Shown: positions 35,962-47,621 of the stretch, piece by piece | Position numbering within the stretch: the stretch's first letter is position 1 | Layout of the letters: each line of letters starts with the position of its first letter | Assembly (NCBI GenBank): GCA_910577255.1 | Contig: CAJTMH010000002.1 | Span: 722,175-786,174, forward strand | Reading direction: 5' to 3' | From: an uncultured Duncaniella sp. | Lineage (GTDB): Bacteria; Bacteroidota; Bacteroidia; Bacteroidales; Muribaculaceae | DNA: 64,000 nucleotides | Program-made: the position numbers and the translations under genes | The notes under the pieces: generated by a model | The model's database searches: none | What the model saw: the letters and a program-made list of their open reading frames with translations, nothing else | Told to the model about the DNA's origin: nothing

Positions 35962-35989
35962 TAGCATATTATTACTATTTAAAAGCTAT

Positions 35990-36316
35990 ATGACAATGAC
36001 ACCTGAAGAGAAGCTTAAGATAGAGGAGAAGATTGTGACCATGCTTAAGACGGTATATGATCCTGAAATCCCTGTCGACATATATAATCTCGGCCTCATC
36101 TATGCCATTGACCTGGATGATGACGGCAATCTGAAAATCGACATGACGCTGACAGCTCCTAACTGTCCGGCTGCCGATTTCCTGGTGGATGACGCCCGCA
36201 TCAAACTTGAGAGCATCGAAGGCATCAAAAGTGTGGATATCCGCATAGTCTTTGAACCTGAATGGACCAAGGACATGATGACCGAGGAGGCTAAACTTGA
36301 CCTCGGATTTCTCTAA
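35990..36316 (+). CDS. DUF59/MIP18-family Fe-S assembly protein
   Basis: 108 residues covering a single DUF59 domain. Conserved elements are VYDPEIPVDIYNLGLIYAID and the Cys-containing LTAPNCPAADFL. Members such as SufT, PaaD and eukaryotic MIP18 help mature iron-sulfur proteins; the Bacteroidetes form is often found near suf genes, which are not seen here. It precedes lpxH by 17 bp and is probably cotranscribed with it. An alternative ATG is two codons downstream. Confidence 0.88.
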   Translation: MTMTPEEKLKIEEKIVTMLKTVYDPEIPVDIYNLGLIYAIDLDDDGNLKIDMTLTAPNCPAADFLVDDARIKLESIEGIKSVDIRIVFEPEWTKDMMTEEAKLDLGFL

Positions 36317-36333
36317 CCCTACTCGGTGACCCA

Positions 36334-37083
36334 ATGAGGGACAAGACCTACTTCATCAGTGATCTGCATCTCGGGGCAAGCTACATAGCCGACCCCCGGG
36401 AGCATGAGGCGCGCGTGGTGGCATTCCTCCGTTCGATAGCCCCCGATGCGGAGCGCCTGTTCCTTCTTGGCGACATCCTGGATTTCTGGTGGGAGTACCG
36501 GACTGTTGTCCCCCGGGGATTCACCCGCTTTTTCGGCGCTCTTGCCGAGCTGGCCGATGCCGGAGTGGAGATAACATGGTTCAAAGGCAACCATGATATA
36601 TGGCTCTTTGACTATCTTCCCAATGAGATAGGTCTCAAGGTTCATGACGGCGCCATGATAACTGAACTCGACGGTGCCCGCTTCTTTATGGAGCATGGTG
36701 ATGGGGTAGGGCGCTTACCATGGACTTTCCGCAAGTTGCGCGGTTTGTTCCGGTGCAGACTGGCCCAGCGGCTCTTCGCCTCGATACACCCTCGGTGGAC
36801 CATCGGCTTCGCCCACGGTTGGTCGTCACACAGCCGCAAGAGCGGTGGCTATGTCCCCCTCGAAAATGCCGGTGATTCACTTGTGGAGTTTGCTTCCGGT
36901 TATAATGCCACCCACTCGCCGCGTGTCGATTACTTTGTTTTCGGACATCAACATGTGCTGTTGCAGCGCCCCCTTCCGGAGGGTGGAGAAGTGGTGATTT
37001 TGGGTGATTGGATCTCAAAATTCACCTATGCAGTATGGGATAAAAAGTGTCTGAAAACTCATGTTTTTGACGCAAAAAATTGA
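36334..37083 (+). CDS. lpxH: UDP-2,3-diacylglucosamine diphosphatase (LpxH-like)
   Basis: 249 residues of the calcineurin-like metallophosphatase family. Metal ligands are visible in SDLHLG (Asp10, His12), GDILDFWWEY, KGNHDIWLFD, HG-containing IGFAHGWSSHSRKSGG and VFGHQHVLL. The FWWEY segment and overall length match LpxH of Bacteroidetes. It hydrolyses UDP-2,3-diacylglucosamine to lipid X and UMP, an early step of lipid A synthesis at the inner membrane. Confidence 0.9.
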   Translation: MRDKTYFISDLHLGASYIADPREHEARVVAFLRSIAPDAERLFLLGDILDFWWEYRTVVPRGFTRFFGALAELADAGVEITWFKGNHDIWLFDYLPNEIGLKVHDGAMITELDGARFFMEHGDGVGRLPWTFRKLRGLFRCRLAQRLFASIHPRWTIGFAHGWSSHSRKSGGYVPLENAGDSLVEFASGYNATHSPRVDYFVFGHQHVLLQRPLPEGGEVVILGDWISKFTYAVWDKKCLKTHVFDAKN

Positions 37084-37230
37084 GACTAAATTTATATTTA
37101 ACGTATTTTAAGTATAATGTACAAATTGAAACAATTTCGTAATTAATTGTAAATTAGATGTTTAATGGGCGTGTTTGCAAAAAATGCAAAGTTTGAGCTA
37201 TCAAACTATGTTGGATAACATATAAATTTA

Positions 37231-37262
37231 TTTGTTCACCCACGATTCTTGCCCTACCTTTG
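37231..37262 (+). promoter_or_regulatory. Full promoter in the lpxH-channel gap
   Basis: TTTG (37231-37234), a 20-bp spacer and TACCTTTG (37255-37262), identical in form to the two rRNA promoters at the right end of the window. The expected start of transcription is near 37269, and no credible gene begins before the terminator 60 bp on. Confidence 0.75.
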
Positions 37263-37268
37263 CATCAC

Positions 37269-37355
37269 GAACCTAAAACAATCTTTTTTACCTTAGAAAT
37301 TGTACCTATTGGAAACTCATAAAAAGGAGCCGCGTGAAGCTGCTCCTTTTTATAC
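37269..37355 (+). ncRNA. Candidate small RNA
   Basis: The stretch between the promoter above and the terminator at 37321-37355 would give an RNA of about 85 nt. It contains no convincing reading frame and begins with an A/U-rich single-stranded-looking stretch including a possible ACAAT/ATTGT pairing. It could be a free small RNA or a truncated leader of the channel gene. I do not recognise a known family. Confidence 0.4.
37321..37355 (+). terminator. Terminator of the candidate small RNA
   Basis: A perfect 10-bp stem (37321-37330 with 37342-37351) with an 11-nt loop; the stem ends in five T. Confidence 0.8.
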
Positions 37356-37384
37356 TTTATATAGGTCGGTAGTAAAAAATTATG

Positions 37385-37392
37385 TATATTTG
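37385..37392 (+). promoter_or_regulatory. -7 element of the ion channel gene
   Basis: TATATTTG lies 38 bp before the channel start codon and downstream of the terminator, so the channel need not be read from the small-RNA promoter. Confidence 0.5.
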
Positions 37393-37430
37393 CCATGTGA
37401 AAAATGTATGCCTAAACCCTTGCTCTTTCC

Positions 37431-38213
37431 ATGGAACAACTCATATCCGATGCCCCTTCTGATCCACGCACATTCAGGCGTGTGCTCTATTCGATAGTGG
37501 TTGGTGAGGAGGACGGAACCAACTCCGCTCTTCACCGGGCCTACACCATAGCAATGACCATGGTGATAATACTAAGTCTTGTGCCGTTGGCCTTCCGCGA
37601 CACTAATCCGATGCTTTCTCTTCTGGAATACGGATGCGTGCTGGTGTTCATATTTGATTTTGCAGTGAGATGGGCCACGGCCGACATCAAGTATGGTTGC
37701 GGACTGCGGAGCATCCTGTTTTATCCGCTGCGTCCCATGGCCATAATCGACCTTCTGTCCATCCTGCCGATATTCACTTCGCTCAACAACACCTTCAATC
37801 TCTGCCGTGCCACACGTCTGATAAAGACAGCACGGTTGCTGAAGATAGCACGCGTGGCCCCCGAATTCGAATTGTTCTTTGTGGTGCTTGCCGAGAAACG
37901 CGTCATGCTACTGACGGTGCTCGCCCTTGCCTGTGTCTATATACTGTTCACAGCCTTGCTGATGTTCAATATCGACGAGCATTTTGCCAACTTCTTTGAT
38001 GCTGTCTACTGGGCCACAACCACGCTTACCACCGTGGGGTATGGCGACGTGCTTCCCCACAACAACTGGGGACGTGTGCTCAGCATGATATCGTCGGTTG
38101 TGGGTGTGGCGGTGATCGCGCTCCCTTCCGGTATTATCACGGCCGGTTATCTAAAAGCCCTCGAGGATATACACAAAGAGAAGGGTGAACGTCATGATAA
38201 TGTAGGTAAATAG
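37431..38213 (+). CDS. Voltage-gated-type potassium channel
   Basis: 260 residues with six membrane helices. The S4-like helix has regularly spaced basic residues (RATRLIKTARLLKIARV). The selectivity filter TTVGYGD sits between the last two helices (WATTTLTTVGYGDVLPHNNW). This is the Kv/Kch-type architecture of a tetrameric inner-membrane K+ channel. There is no RCK/TrkA-N domain; only a short charged tail follows the last helix. The TTTG element of the next promoter lies just past its stop codon. Confidence 0.9.
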   Translation: MEQLISDAPSDPRTFRRVLYSIVVGEEDGTNSALHRAYTIAMTMVIILSLVPLAFRDTNPMLSLLEYGCVLVFIFDFAVRWATADIKYGCGLRSILFYPLRPMAIIDLLSILPIFTSLNNTFNLCRATRLIKTARLLKIARVAPEFELFFVVLAEKRVMLLTVLALACVYILFTALLMFNIDEHFANFFDAVYWATTTLTTVGYGDVLPHNNWGRVLSMISSVVGVAVIALPSGIITAGYLKALEDIHKEKGERHDNVGK

Positions 38214-38215
38214 AG

Positions 38216-38247
38216 TTTGGCAGATTCGATTTTTATATGTAAATTTG
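38216..38247 (+). promoter_or_regulatory. Promoter of the GH97 gene
   Basis: TTTG (38216-38219), a 20-bp spacer and TAAATTTG (38240-38247). It begins 3 bp after the channel stop codon. Confidence 0.75.
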
Positions 38248-38272
38248 CGATTATTAAGCACTTTAACATTAA

Positions 38273-40474
<2,202 letters not shown>

Positions 40475-40551
40475 CTCCTTATTCACTCCTCTCTCCTCAT
40501 TAAATCTCCCCAAGGGGGAATCCAGACACAGCCAATTAAGTTAATAATCTT

Positions 40552-42984
40552 ATGAATAAAAACTTACTCAGCGTACTTCTCGCTACATTAGTTCTGGGCA
40601 GCACGTCAGCGGAGACACTTTCTCCATCAGAGGCACTTCGTCGTGCCGCCGGTGATACAAATCTGCCGGCAAAAGTCCGTTCATTCAGGGCTTCATCAAA
40701 AATTGTTCCGGCTCTAACACTTTCCGAGGACGAGACCCCCATGGTATACGTATTCTCAGGAGAGGGCGAGGGCTACCTCGTGGTGTCTGCCGATGATGTG
40801 GCGGCTCCAGTGCTGGGGTATAGCGATTCCGGTGTCCTTGACACCGAAAATCTCCCTGACAATCTTGCCTGGTGGCTCGGCCAGTACAGTTCGGAGATTG
40901 CGGCCGCCAGTTCAGCCGGCGCCTCGGTATATTCATCCTCTTCGCGGGCAACCGAACGCGGTGCCATAGAGCCGATGCTCACGTCTAAATGGAATCAGGA
41001 TGCTCCCTACAATCTTCTGGCTCCCCTCATGTCTGGCACCCGCTGTGTGACCGGATGTGTCGCCACTGCAATGGCTCAGGTGATGAATTATCATAAGTGG
41101 CCTGCTAAAGGACAAGGTTCGAATTCCTACAGCTGGGGTGGCAGCACCCTTGAGATGGATTTCTCGAAGACCGTGTTCGATTGGCCCAACATACTTGACT
41201 CTTATACTCCAACAGCGTCCAATGTGCAGATATATGCCGTGGCAACACTTATGTCGGCTTGCGGTATATCAGTCGACATGGATTATGACACGTCGGCATC
41301 CGGTGCGCAGAGCTACGATGTGGGTGCCGCGTTGCTGTCATATTTCAATTATGACCAGGGACTTCGATATGCCTATCGCCAATACTACACTCTCGCCGAG
41401 TGGGAGAACGCTATTTATGACGATCTCGTGGCCACCGGTCCTGTCTATTATGCCGGCCACAGCAGTGAAGGAGGTCATGCGTTCGTGTGTGATGGCTACA
41501 GCTCCGACGGTTATTTCCATTTCAACTGGGGTTGGGGTGGCCTGTCGGACGGATATTTCCGCCTTAACGCTCTTGATCCCGGTGCACAGGGTATCGGCGG
41601 AAGCTCATCGGGTTATAACTCAAATCAGATGGTCATTCTTGGCGTGAAGCGTCCCGACGCCCAGTCGGTGGCATCTGCACCTACCATCTGTTCGCTTTAT
41701 CCTCTCGCGGCCACCGTCAGCGGCACTGTTGTCACTTTCCCCGGATGGCTGCTCAACCTCTCGCCGCGCAATCTAAGCGGTGCTATTGTAGCGCGTTTCT
41801 CTGACTCAACTTCTGGCTCTGCTACAGATTTCACCCTCGCAACGTTTACAAATCTCGGTATCTACCGCGGTTACTCTGGCTCAAAGGCTGATATCGCCAA
41901 CCTCCCCGACGGTTCCTATCGCCTGACTCTCATCACTTCCACTGCCTCGGGTGAATATGATGTCCTGACTCCTGTGGACGGTTCGTCATATCTCCTTGTC
42001 ACAAAGCAGGGCTCAACTGTGACAGTCACTTCGCCGGAAGCAAGCCTTTACAGGATTGACAAGGTGGATGTCAAGTCAGAATTCTACATCGGACACAACT
42101 TCTCGGTTTCGGCCGAAGCTCTCTATTCGGGCAACGAGCCGACATCATTGACGCTTACCCCATGTCTCTATGCCGAGGCCGGATCTCTGTCACCGGTGGC
42201 TACAGCGACACAGTTCACTGTTGAACTTCAGCCCGGTGAGCCTTATAGTTTCGACTGTATCGACAAGTGGGAGCCGGTAAGTAAAAACTCTCTTTCAGCC
42301 GGCGATTACTATTTCAGTTTTGCCCGCCAGATCGGCAGTTACGCCTGGGAGCCGGTATCTACCCCTGTCAAGGTTACTCTCCAGAGCAATCCTGGCACCC
42401 CCTCGATTTCATGTGTGAAATGGAATGTGGTCAGCACTTCCGATGCGGCCGACATCGTCTCGGAAATCACCATACGTTGTACCGCCGGATATTACTCTGA
42501 CCCGATTTCCATATATATCTATCCGACGACAGGTAATGATGAGATTCCTGCGCAGTCAACCGAGCCATTATTTATCGGCAAGGGTGAGGAGAAGACCTAT
42601 ACTGTGCATAGTAATCTTAGCGACTATCTTGTATCGGGCATCCGTTATGAGGCCTATCTGTGGGACAATGCCGGTGACAACTGGTTGACATTCAACCCTG
42701 TCTACTTTACCCTTACGCAATCAGGCATAGAAGATATCACTGTTGCCGGGGCGTCGTCGGTAAGCATATCTCCCAATCCGGCATCAGAGATAGCTGTGGT
42801 CAGTGCTCCCGAGGCTATCACAGGCATCGACATTGTGTCGCTGTCGGGTGCCACGGTGACTCCGGCTGTAGATATCGACGGAGAGTCGGCCACCATTCAT
42901 GTTTCGGCGCTTCCTTCAGGTATCTATGTGGCACGTGTCGTTACCTTGTCGGGTGTCTATAGTGCTAAGCTGATACGCAAATAA
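40552..42984 (+). CDS. Secreted C10 (streptopain-like) cysteine protease, paralogue 1
   Basis: 810 residues with a signal peptide. Residues 20-115 resemble the Spi-type inhibitory prodomain of Bacteroidales C10 proteases (TPMVYVFSGEGEGYLVVSAD). The protease domain (about 140-360) has catalytic Cys169 in TGCVATAMAQVMNYH, His309 in GGHAFVCDGY and FNWGWGGLSDGYF. About 330 residues of beta-sandwich repeats follow, ending in a T9SS-type sorting tail (VSISPNPASE, then LPSGIYVARVVTLSGVYSAK). The protein should be exported and activated by removal of the prodomain. The paralogue downstream is 46 bp away. Confidence 0.92.
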   Translation: MNKNLLSVLLATLVLGSTSAETLSPSEALRRAAGDTNLPAKVRSFRASSKIVPALTLSEDETPMVYVFSGEGEGYLVVSADDVAAPVLGYSDSGVLDTENLPDNLAWWLGQYSSEIAAASSAGASVYSSSSRATERGAIEPMLTSKWNQDAPYNLLAPLMSGTRCVTGCVATAMAQVMNYHKWPAKGQGSNSYSWGGSTLEMDFSKTVFDWPNILDSYTPTASNVQIYAVATLMSACGISVDMDYDTSASGAQSYDVGAALLSYFNYDQGLRYAYRQYYTLAEWENAIYDDLVATGPVYYAGHSSEGGHAFVCDGYSSDGYFHFNWGWGGLSDGYFRLNALDPGAQGIGGSSSGYNSNQMVILGVKRPDAQSVASAPTICSLYPLAATVSGTVVTFPGWLLNLSPRNLSGAIVARFSDSTSGSATDFTLATFTNLGIYRGYSGSKADIANLPDGSYRLTLITSTASGEYDVLTPVDGSSYLLVTKQGSTVTVTSPEASLYRIDKVDVKSEFYIGHNFSVSAEALYSGNEPTSLTLTPCLYAEAGSLSPVATATQFTVELQPGEPYSFDCIDKWEPVSKNSLSAGDYYFSFARQIGSYAWEPVSTPVKVTLQSNPGTPSISCVKWNVVSTSDAADIVSEITIRCTAGYYSDPISIYIYPTTGNDEIPAQSTEPLFIGKGEEKTYTVHSNLSDYLVSGIRYEAYLWDNAGDNWLTFNPVYFTLTQSGIEDITVAGASSVSISPNPASEIAVVSAPEAITGIDIVSLSGATVTPAVDIDGESATIHVSALPSGIYVARVVTLSGVYSAKLIRK

Positions 42985-43030
42985 ACTCAGTGTGTCATCC
43001 TGGTTCCATTGTAAACAATATAATCTAAAT

Positions 43031-45523
43031 ATGAAAAAAGTAATCTTAAGTCTCCTTGCCGTTGCCGTGGCTATGGGAAATGCTTCGGCAAGGACTCTGT
43101 CGCCTGCCGAAGCTCTCAGCCGTGCGGCATCGCATGCGTCTGTCCCTGCCAAGGTTAAAGGGTTGAGGGGTGCCTCCAAAGCACCGGTGCTTACCCTCTC
43201 CGAAGGCGAGACACCGATGGTCTATGTGTTTGAAAATTCCGATTCCGGCTATCTGATCCTTTCCGCCGACGATATCGCGGCCCCTGTGTTGGGCTACAGT
43301 GATTCGGGTGAATTGGATGTCGACAATCTTCCCGACAATCTCGCATGGTGGCTCGGGCAATATCGCGCTGAGATAGCAGCCGCCGTCGCTGCCGGTGAGA
43401 CTGCTGCTTATGCCCCGGTTTCGCGTGCAAATCGTCAGGCCATCGCCCCTTTGGTTACTACAAAATGGAATCAGGATGCGCCCTATAATCTCAAATGTCC
43501 CACCTCGGGCAATGCCTACTGCATGACCGGGTGTGTGGCTACGGCCATGGCCCAGGTCATGAAGTATCACAATTGGCCTGTAAAAGGAACTGGAAGCTAC
43601 TCCTACAAGTGGGGGACCCAGACACTGTCAATGAACTTTGCCGCCACCACATTTGACTGGGCTAATATGCTCGACACATATTCATCCACAGCCACCACGG
43701 CACAGACCACAGCCGTGGCCACGCTGATGTCGGCATGCGGAATTTCGGTCAACATGTCATACGGCACATCGGCCAGCGGAGCGTCGAGTATGCGTGTCGG
43801 TCCAGCGCTGATCGACTATTTCGGTTATGACAAGGGTGCCCGCAATGAGTTCCGTGCCTGCTATGGCCTCACCCAGTGGGAGGAGATGATTTATAATGAT
43901 CTCAAAGCCAACGGCCCCATATATTACGATGGAGCCAATGACGAGGTAGGTCATGCCTTCGTGTGTGACGGATACAGTACTGACGGATACTTTCATTTCA
44001 ACTGGGGTTGGGGTGGTGTATCTGACGGATACTTTCTTTTGAATGCTCTCAACCCTGACTCCCAGGGCATCGGAGGCAGCACCTCGGGCTATAATTCCGG
44101 CCAGATGGCCATTCTCGGAGTCAAGAAGGCCGGTAGCTCTTCGGCCTATGCTGCTCCGCAGGTCTTCAACGCGGATGTCCTCACTCCTACTGCCCAGGGT
44201 AGCCAATTGATTCTTAAGGGTGTGTTCGAGAATGTGTCGATGCGCTCGCTTTCGGGGGCTTTAGGAGCACGGTTTGTCAACACGTCAACCGGTGCCAGCA
44301 CCATAGTGACAGCCAATCCGTTCTCAACACCTCTCAAACCTGCCTACTATTATTCCAGCTATCAGCTCAGCACCTCTAAAATCAGCGCCGGAACTTATAA
44401 TGTATATCCGGTCTATGTGGAGGATGGAACTGCCTACGATATTCTGTCGATGACATCTACAGCCAATTATGTGGTTGTCACCAAGACCGGTTCGACCATC
44501 AAGGTGGAGGTTGCAGATGCCGGTACTGTCAGCATCAAGAATTTTGACTTCAAGACTCCGTTCTATATCGGAAAACCATTCCTGCTCTCGGCATCGGCCA
44601 CATTTTCCGAGCCACGCGAGGTGCAGGTTGCCGTGCGTCCCCTGTTGTTGAAGAATACCACCGGAGCCATAAGCTCGGTGGTGGCCTATGGCAACGAACT
44701 CAATTTTGATATCCCCTCGGATGCTGCTGCTACAATCGATTATATGGGTGAGTGGATAAAGGTGCTTTCAACAAATGGCCGTATCACGGCTGGTACTTAC
44801 TACTTCGCTTTCGCTACCGATGTGGTCACAGACAGCAACGGTAGCCTGACATCATTTAAGGTGGTTTCGACTCTTGAAGGGATAAAGGTCCAGAACGCTC
44901 CCACCAAAAATACCCTTTCGATGCTTGCATTCAGTATAATAGGTAATGCCGATGCGGTTGATCCGGCCGACGTGGTGTTTAACATCTGGGTAAAATGCAC
45001 CTCTGGTTACTGTGCCGAACCTCTGCGTCTTTATATTTTCCCCGACCGTTCGGGGAATGTATCATCAGAGGCTTCATTCGAGACCGAGCGCCTCTTCATC
45101 GCTTCGGGTGAAAACAATCGTATCACCTTGCATTGCGACTTCTCCAAGGGAACTCCGGGTGGAAAATATTTTGCTGCTATAATAAATCCCCTTGACAATA
45201 ATTCATGGTTCGCTGACCCGCAGGGCAAAACTCTTACCTGTAACTTCACTCTAAAGCAGTCAGGTATTGAGGACATTCTGTCGACTCCGGCTTCGGGTGT
45301 GAGTGTTAGTCCGAATCCGGCTACAAATGTGGCTACCGTCACTGCCCCTGACATGATTCAGAGCATTGATCTTGTGTCGCTCTCGGGACTCAATGTCACC
45401 CCAGCGGTGGATATTGACGGCAATATGGCCTACATTGAGGTGGCCAACCTCCCGGCCGGTATCTATGTGGCCCGCATCGTGACCATCTCAGGAGTGCATA
45501 CTGCTAAAATAGTTAAGAAATGA
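43031..45523 (+). CDS. Secreted C10 (streptopain-like) cysteine protease, paralogue 2
   Basis: 830 residues from the ATG at 43031 (MKKVILSLLAVAVAMGNASA); an upstream start at 42992 would add 13 residues before the signal peptide. It has the same layout as paralogue 1: Spi-type prodomain, catalytic Cys168 in TGCVATAMAQVMKYH, His308 in VGHAFVCDGY, beta-sandwich repeats and a T9SS-type tail (VSVSPNPATN, LPAGIYVARIVTISGVHTAK). Protease cores and tails are close between the two while the central repeats differ more, pointing to a tandem duplication. The stop codon overlaps the start of the next gene by 4 bp. Confidence 0.92.
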   Translation: MKKVILSLLAVAVAMGNASARTLSPAEALSRAASHASVPAKVKGLRGASKAPVLTLSEGETPMVYVFENSDSGYLILSADDIAAPVLGYSDSGELDVDNLPDNLAWWLGQYRAEIAAAVAAGETAAYAPVSRANRQAIAPLVTTKWNQDAPYNLKCPTSGNAYCMTGCVATAMAQVMKYHNWPVKGTGSYSYKWGTQTLSMNFAATTFDWANMLDTYSSTATTAQTTAVATLMSACGISVNMSYGTSASGASSMRVGPALIDYFGYDKGARNEFRACYGLTQWEEMIYNDLKANGPIYYDGANDEVGHAFVCDGYSTDGYFHFNWGWGGVSDGYFLLNALNPDSQGIGGSTSGYNSGQMAILGVKKAGSSSAYAAPQVFNADVLTPTAQGSQLILKGVFENVSMRSLSGALGARFVNTSTGASTIVTANPFSTPLKPAYYYSSYQLSTSKISAGTYNVYPVYVEDGTAYDILSMTSTANYVVVTKTGSTIKVEVADAGTVSIKNFDFKTPFYIGKPFLLSASATFSEPREVQVAVRPLLLKNTTGAISSVVAYGNELNFDIPSDAAATIDYMGEWIKVLSTNGRITAGTYYFAFATDVVTDSNGSLTSFKVVSTLEGIKVQNAPTKNTLSMLAFSIIGNADAVDPADVVFNIWVKCTSGYCAEPLRLYIFPDRSGNVSSEASFETERLFIASGENNRITLHCDFSKGTPGGKYFAAIINPLDNNSWFADPQGKTLTCNFTLKQSGIEDILSTPASGVSVSPNPATNVATVTAPDMIQSIDLVSLSGLNVTPAVDIDGNMAYIEVANLPAGIYVARIVTISGVHTAKIVKK

Positions 45524-46092
45524 AACTGAGATATATCCCAATGCTTATTGCCGGCACTGCAGCCATAAGCCTGGCTACGTCATGTGCGGCCAAGCGGCAG
45601 GCAGCCCCTGCTCCTGATGCGACCACCGGGGCAACCGTGGCAGCCGCTGAGGAGCCGACGGAACTGACAGGTGCTTTCCGGGGTCCGGTACGCGATTCAA
45701 AGCCGGTGGCTGCAAGAGCCATGACCCAGATCTACAGGACCAACGGCGACTATGACAAGCTGGTGCCTATCACTCTTAACGCCGAGCGCAATGCAGTCGT
45801 TTCGTATCCTGCTCCGTCCGATCTTACCGAGTTCTCCACCCCGGTGAAACTCGATGACGGATTCCTTATGGACCGCCGCGGAGTGGGGCTTAACACCGCC
45901 TTCACCCGATATACCTATGCCGAGTACCGTGCGTTGAAATCGGCTCCCACGCCGGCCCAACTGCTTGAGGCTGTGATTCCCGACGCTCGCGTCACGGAGG
46001 TGATTGCCACCGACATTCCGGTAGGCACTCCCGATGCACCTCAGCTCTGCAATAAGTTCCTAAAGTCAAGGACAGTTCAGATACAGCGCTGA
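45520..46092 (+). CDS. Lipoprotein of unknown function coupled to the C10 proteases
   Basis: 190 residues with a lipoprotein signal ending in ATSC (Cys22). An Ala/Pro/Glu-rich linker (about 25-60) precedes a compact region with YPAPSDLTEFSTPVKLDDGF and FLMDRRGVGLNTAFTRYTY. I recognise no enzyme motif. The ATG overlaps the stop of the second C10 protease (ATGA), so the two are translationally coupled and probably act together, perhaps as a surface partner or inhibitor of the protease; that role is inference. A GC-rich terminator follows. Confidence 0.8.
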   Translation: MKLRYIPMLIAGTAAISLATSCAAKRQAAPAPDATTGATVAAAEEPTELTGAFRGPVRDSKPVAARAMTQIYRTNGDYDKLVPITLNAERNAVVSYPAPSDLTEFSTPVKLDDGFLMDRRGVGLNTAFTRYTYAEYRALKSAPTPAQLLEAVIPDARVTEVIATDIPVGTPDAPQLCNKFLKSRTVQIQR

Positions 46093-46129
46093 CCTCGTGT
46101 CACCGCAAGTCAGAAAATCACTACAGCAA

Positions 46130-46161
46130 AAGCGGCCACTCCTGTTGAGGAGTGGCCGCTT
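46130..46161. terminator. Convergent terminator hairpin
   Basis: A perfect 14-bp GC-rich stem (46130-46143 with 46148-46161), 4-nt loop. It lies between the lipoprotein gene and the convergent GH140-like gene. Confidence 0.8.
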
Positions 46162-46170
46162 CGTTGTTGG

Positions 46171-47586
46171 TCAGTCTTTTGTGAAATCCGGATAGCTGCT
46201 CCGGCTGTCGATGGCTATAAGGACGAAATCGTCGGTGTGGGGAGGTGTTATTTTCACTGTCCCGCTTTTCTTCTCACCGAGGTAGTGGATGGTGCCGTCC
46301 GACGGGTTCATCCACCATAATTGCTTCATCTGACCGGATATTCTGTCAAGGTCAAGGGTCATTTCGCGTCCCGAATGGTTGTAGGCAAGGAGATAATCGT
46401 CACCACGAGTGGCTATGATGCGGTCATAACGCACACCGTTGTCCTTGACTATCAAGGAGTCGGCCACACGGCTTTCATAAGGGAGTGAGAGTATAAGTTT
46501 CTTAAGATGCTTCATCTGTTTGCGGCCATCGTCGTCGAGTGCCACATACCAGGGCTTTCGCTGTCCGTCGGCAAAGTAGGCCCCTATCACCCCCGGGCGA
46601 GCAAATTGCATCACGGCATTGTGGCCGTAGGTGTGGCCGCACGCACCTCCAAACACATCCCAGTAGGCATAACGGCGCATGTCCTTGGCTTTCCACACAG
46701 GTTCATCCTTGTAGTGGAGGCCATAGGGAATCTCTTCGTAGCTCGGTTCGCCGTCAAGCACCGGCTTGATGGGACGGTGTACCTGGGCTGAGTCGACATA
46801 CATCCACACATCCTCCTCAGTACCGTCGGGGATGGTGTAGACCTTGTCGCCCAGACGCTGGTCATATCTGCGGTGGCCGCTCTGGTACATGTTGAAGTCA
46901 AGCCACTCACGGTCGTTGAACCACTTGGCCGACGTCATGCGTCCGCGTGGATGGAACGTCATCAGATGCTCGCTATCAACCGCACGTATGCTTCGGGCGA
47001 GTGCATCCCATACTTCGGTCTTCACGTCGCCGGGAATGTCTCCGCCGATTATCCAGACTATATTTTTGCGTGAACCGTAACGGTGGGCGAGGAATTCGCC
47101 GTAGGCCTTGGCCTGCTGCTCGTCCATGAGGCCTGCTTTTACCAGGCCGCCCCAGATACACACCATACCTATATATATACCCTCGCGTTCGGCTATGTCG
47201 ACAATATAGTCCATGTGGTCCCAGTAGCCATATTGTCCCGGGCGGTCAATGTTTGTAAAGTCCCAGCCGTCTGGGTGGGAGAGTTGGCCGTAGGCATTTA
47301 TGGCCGGCACACCGTTGATAACCTGTACCTGTACTACATTGAATCCATCCTCGGCTGTGCGCCGCAGGTAATAAGCTGCCTCGTCACGGTCGAGGCGTTC
47401 GGGCAGGAGCCAGCCGGTATCACCGAGCCAGAAGAAGGGGGTACCGTCAGCATGAACAAGAAAGCGTCCGTTGTCACTGGCTTTGAGCCGGCCGTGATCC
47501 CACGGCTTTTCAGCGCAATTGCCATAGAGCGAGAGGCCGAATGTGATGCATACTGCGAATAAGAGTCGGGATAAAATAGTTTTCAT
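46171..47586 (-). CDS. GH140-like glycoside hydrolase (DUF4038 type)
   Basis: 471 residues from the ATG at 47586 (MKTILSRLLFAVCITFGLSL), chosen because it starts a signal peptide and because a promoter lies between it and the upstream in-frame ATG at 47652. The barrel opens with LVHADGTPFFWLGDTGWLLP, then GFNVVQVQVINGVPAINAYG, and contains GEPSYEEIPYG and FGGACGHTYGHNAV. A C-terminal beta domain follows (VRYDRIIATRGDDYLLAYNH). Characterised relatives include apiosidases acting on pectin side chains; the substrate here is not fixed by sequence. It has its own promoter and is probably monocistronic. Confidence 0.87.
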   Translation of the reverse strand: MKTILSRLLFAVCITFGLSLYGNCAEKPWDHGRLKASDNGRFLVHADGTPFFWLGDTGWLLPERLDRDEAAYYLRRTAEDGFNVVQVQVINGVPAINAYGQLSHPDGWDFTNIDRPGQYGYWDHMDYIVDIAEREGIYIGMVCIWGGLVKAGLMDEQQAKAYGEFLAHRYGSRKNIVWIIGGDIPGDVKTEVWDALARSIRAVDSEHLMTFHPRGRMTSAKWFNDREWLDFNMYQSGHRRYDQRLGDKVYTIPDGTEEDVWMYVDSAQVHRPIKPVLDGEPSYEEIPYGLHYKDEPVWKAKDMRRYAYWDVFGGACGHTYGHNAVMQFARPGVIGAYFADGQRKPWYVALDDDGRKQMKHLKKLILSLPYESRVADSLIVKDNGVRYDRIIATRGDDYLLAYNHSGREMTLDLDRISGQMKQLWWMNPSDGTIHYLGEKKSGTVKITPPHTDDFVLIAIDSRSSYPDFTKD

Positions 47587-47621
47587 GATGATGTTTGGAT
47601 TACAAGGATTTAATGTATTTG

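Noticed and set aside
37300..37497. 65-residue plus-strand frame
   Set aside because: It runs through the terminator at 37321-37355 and into the channel gene in another frame.
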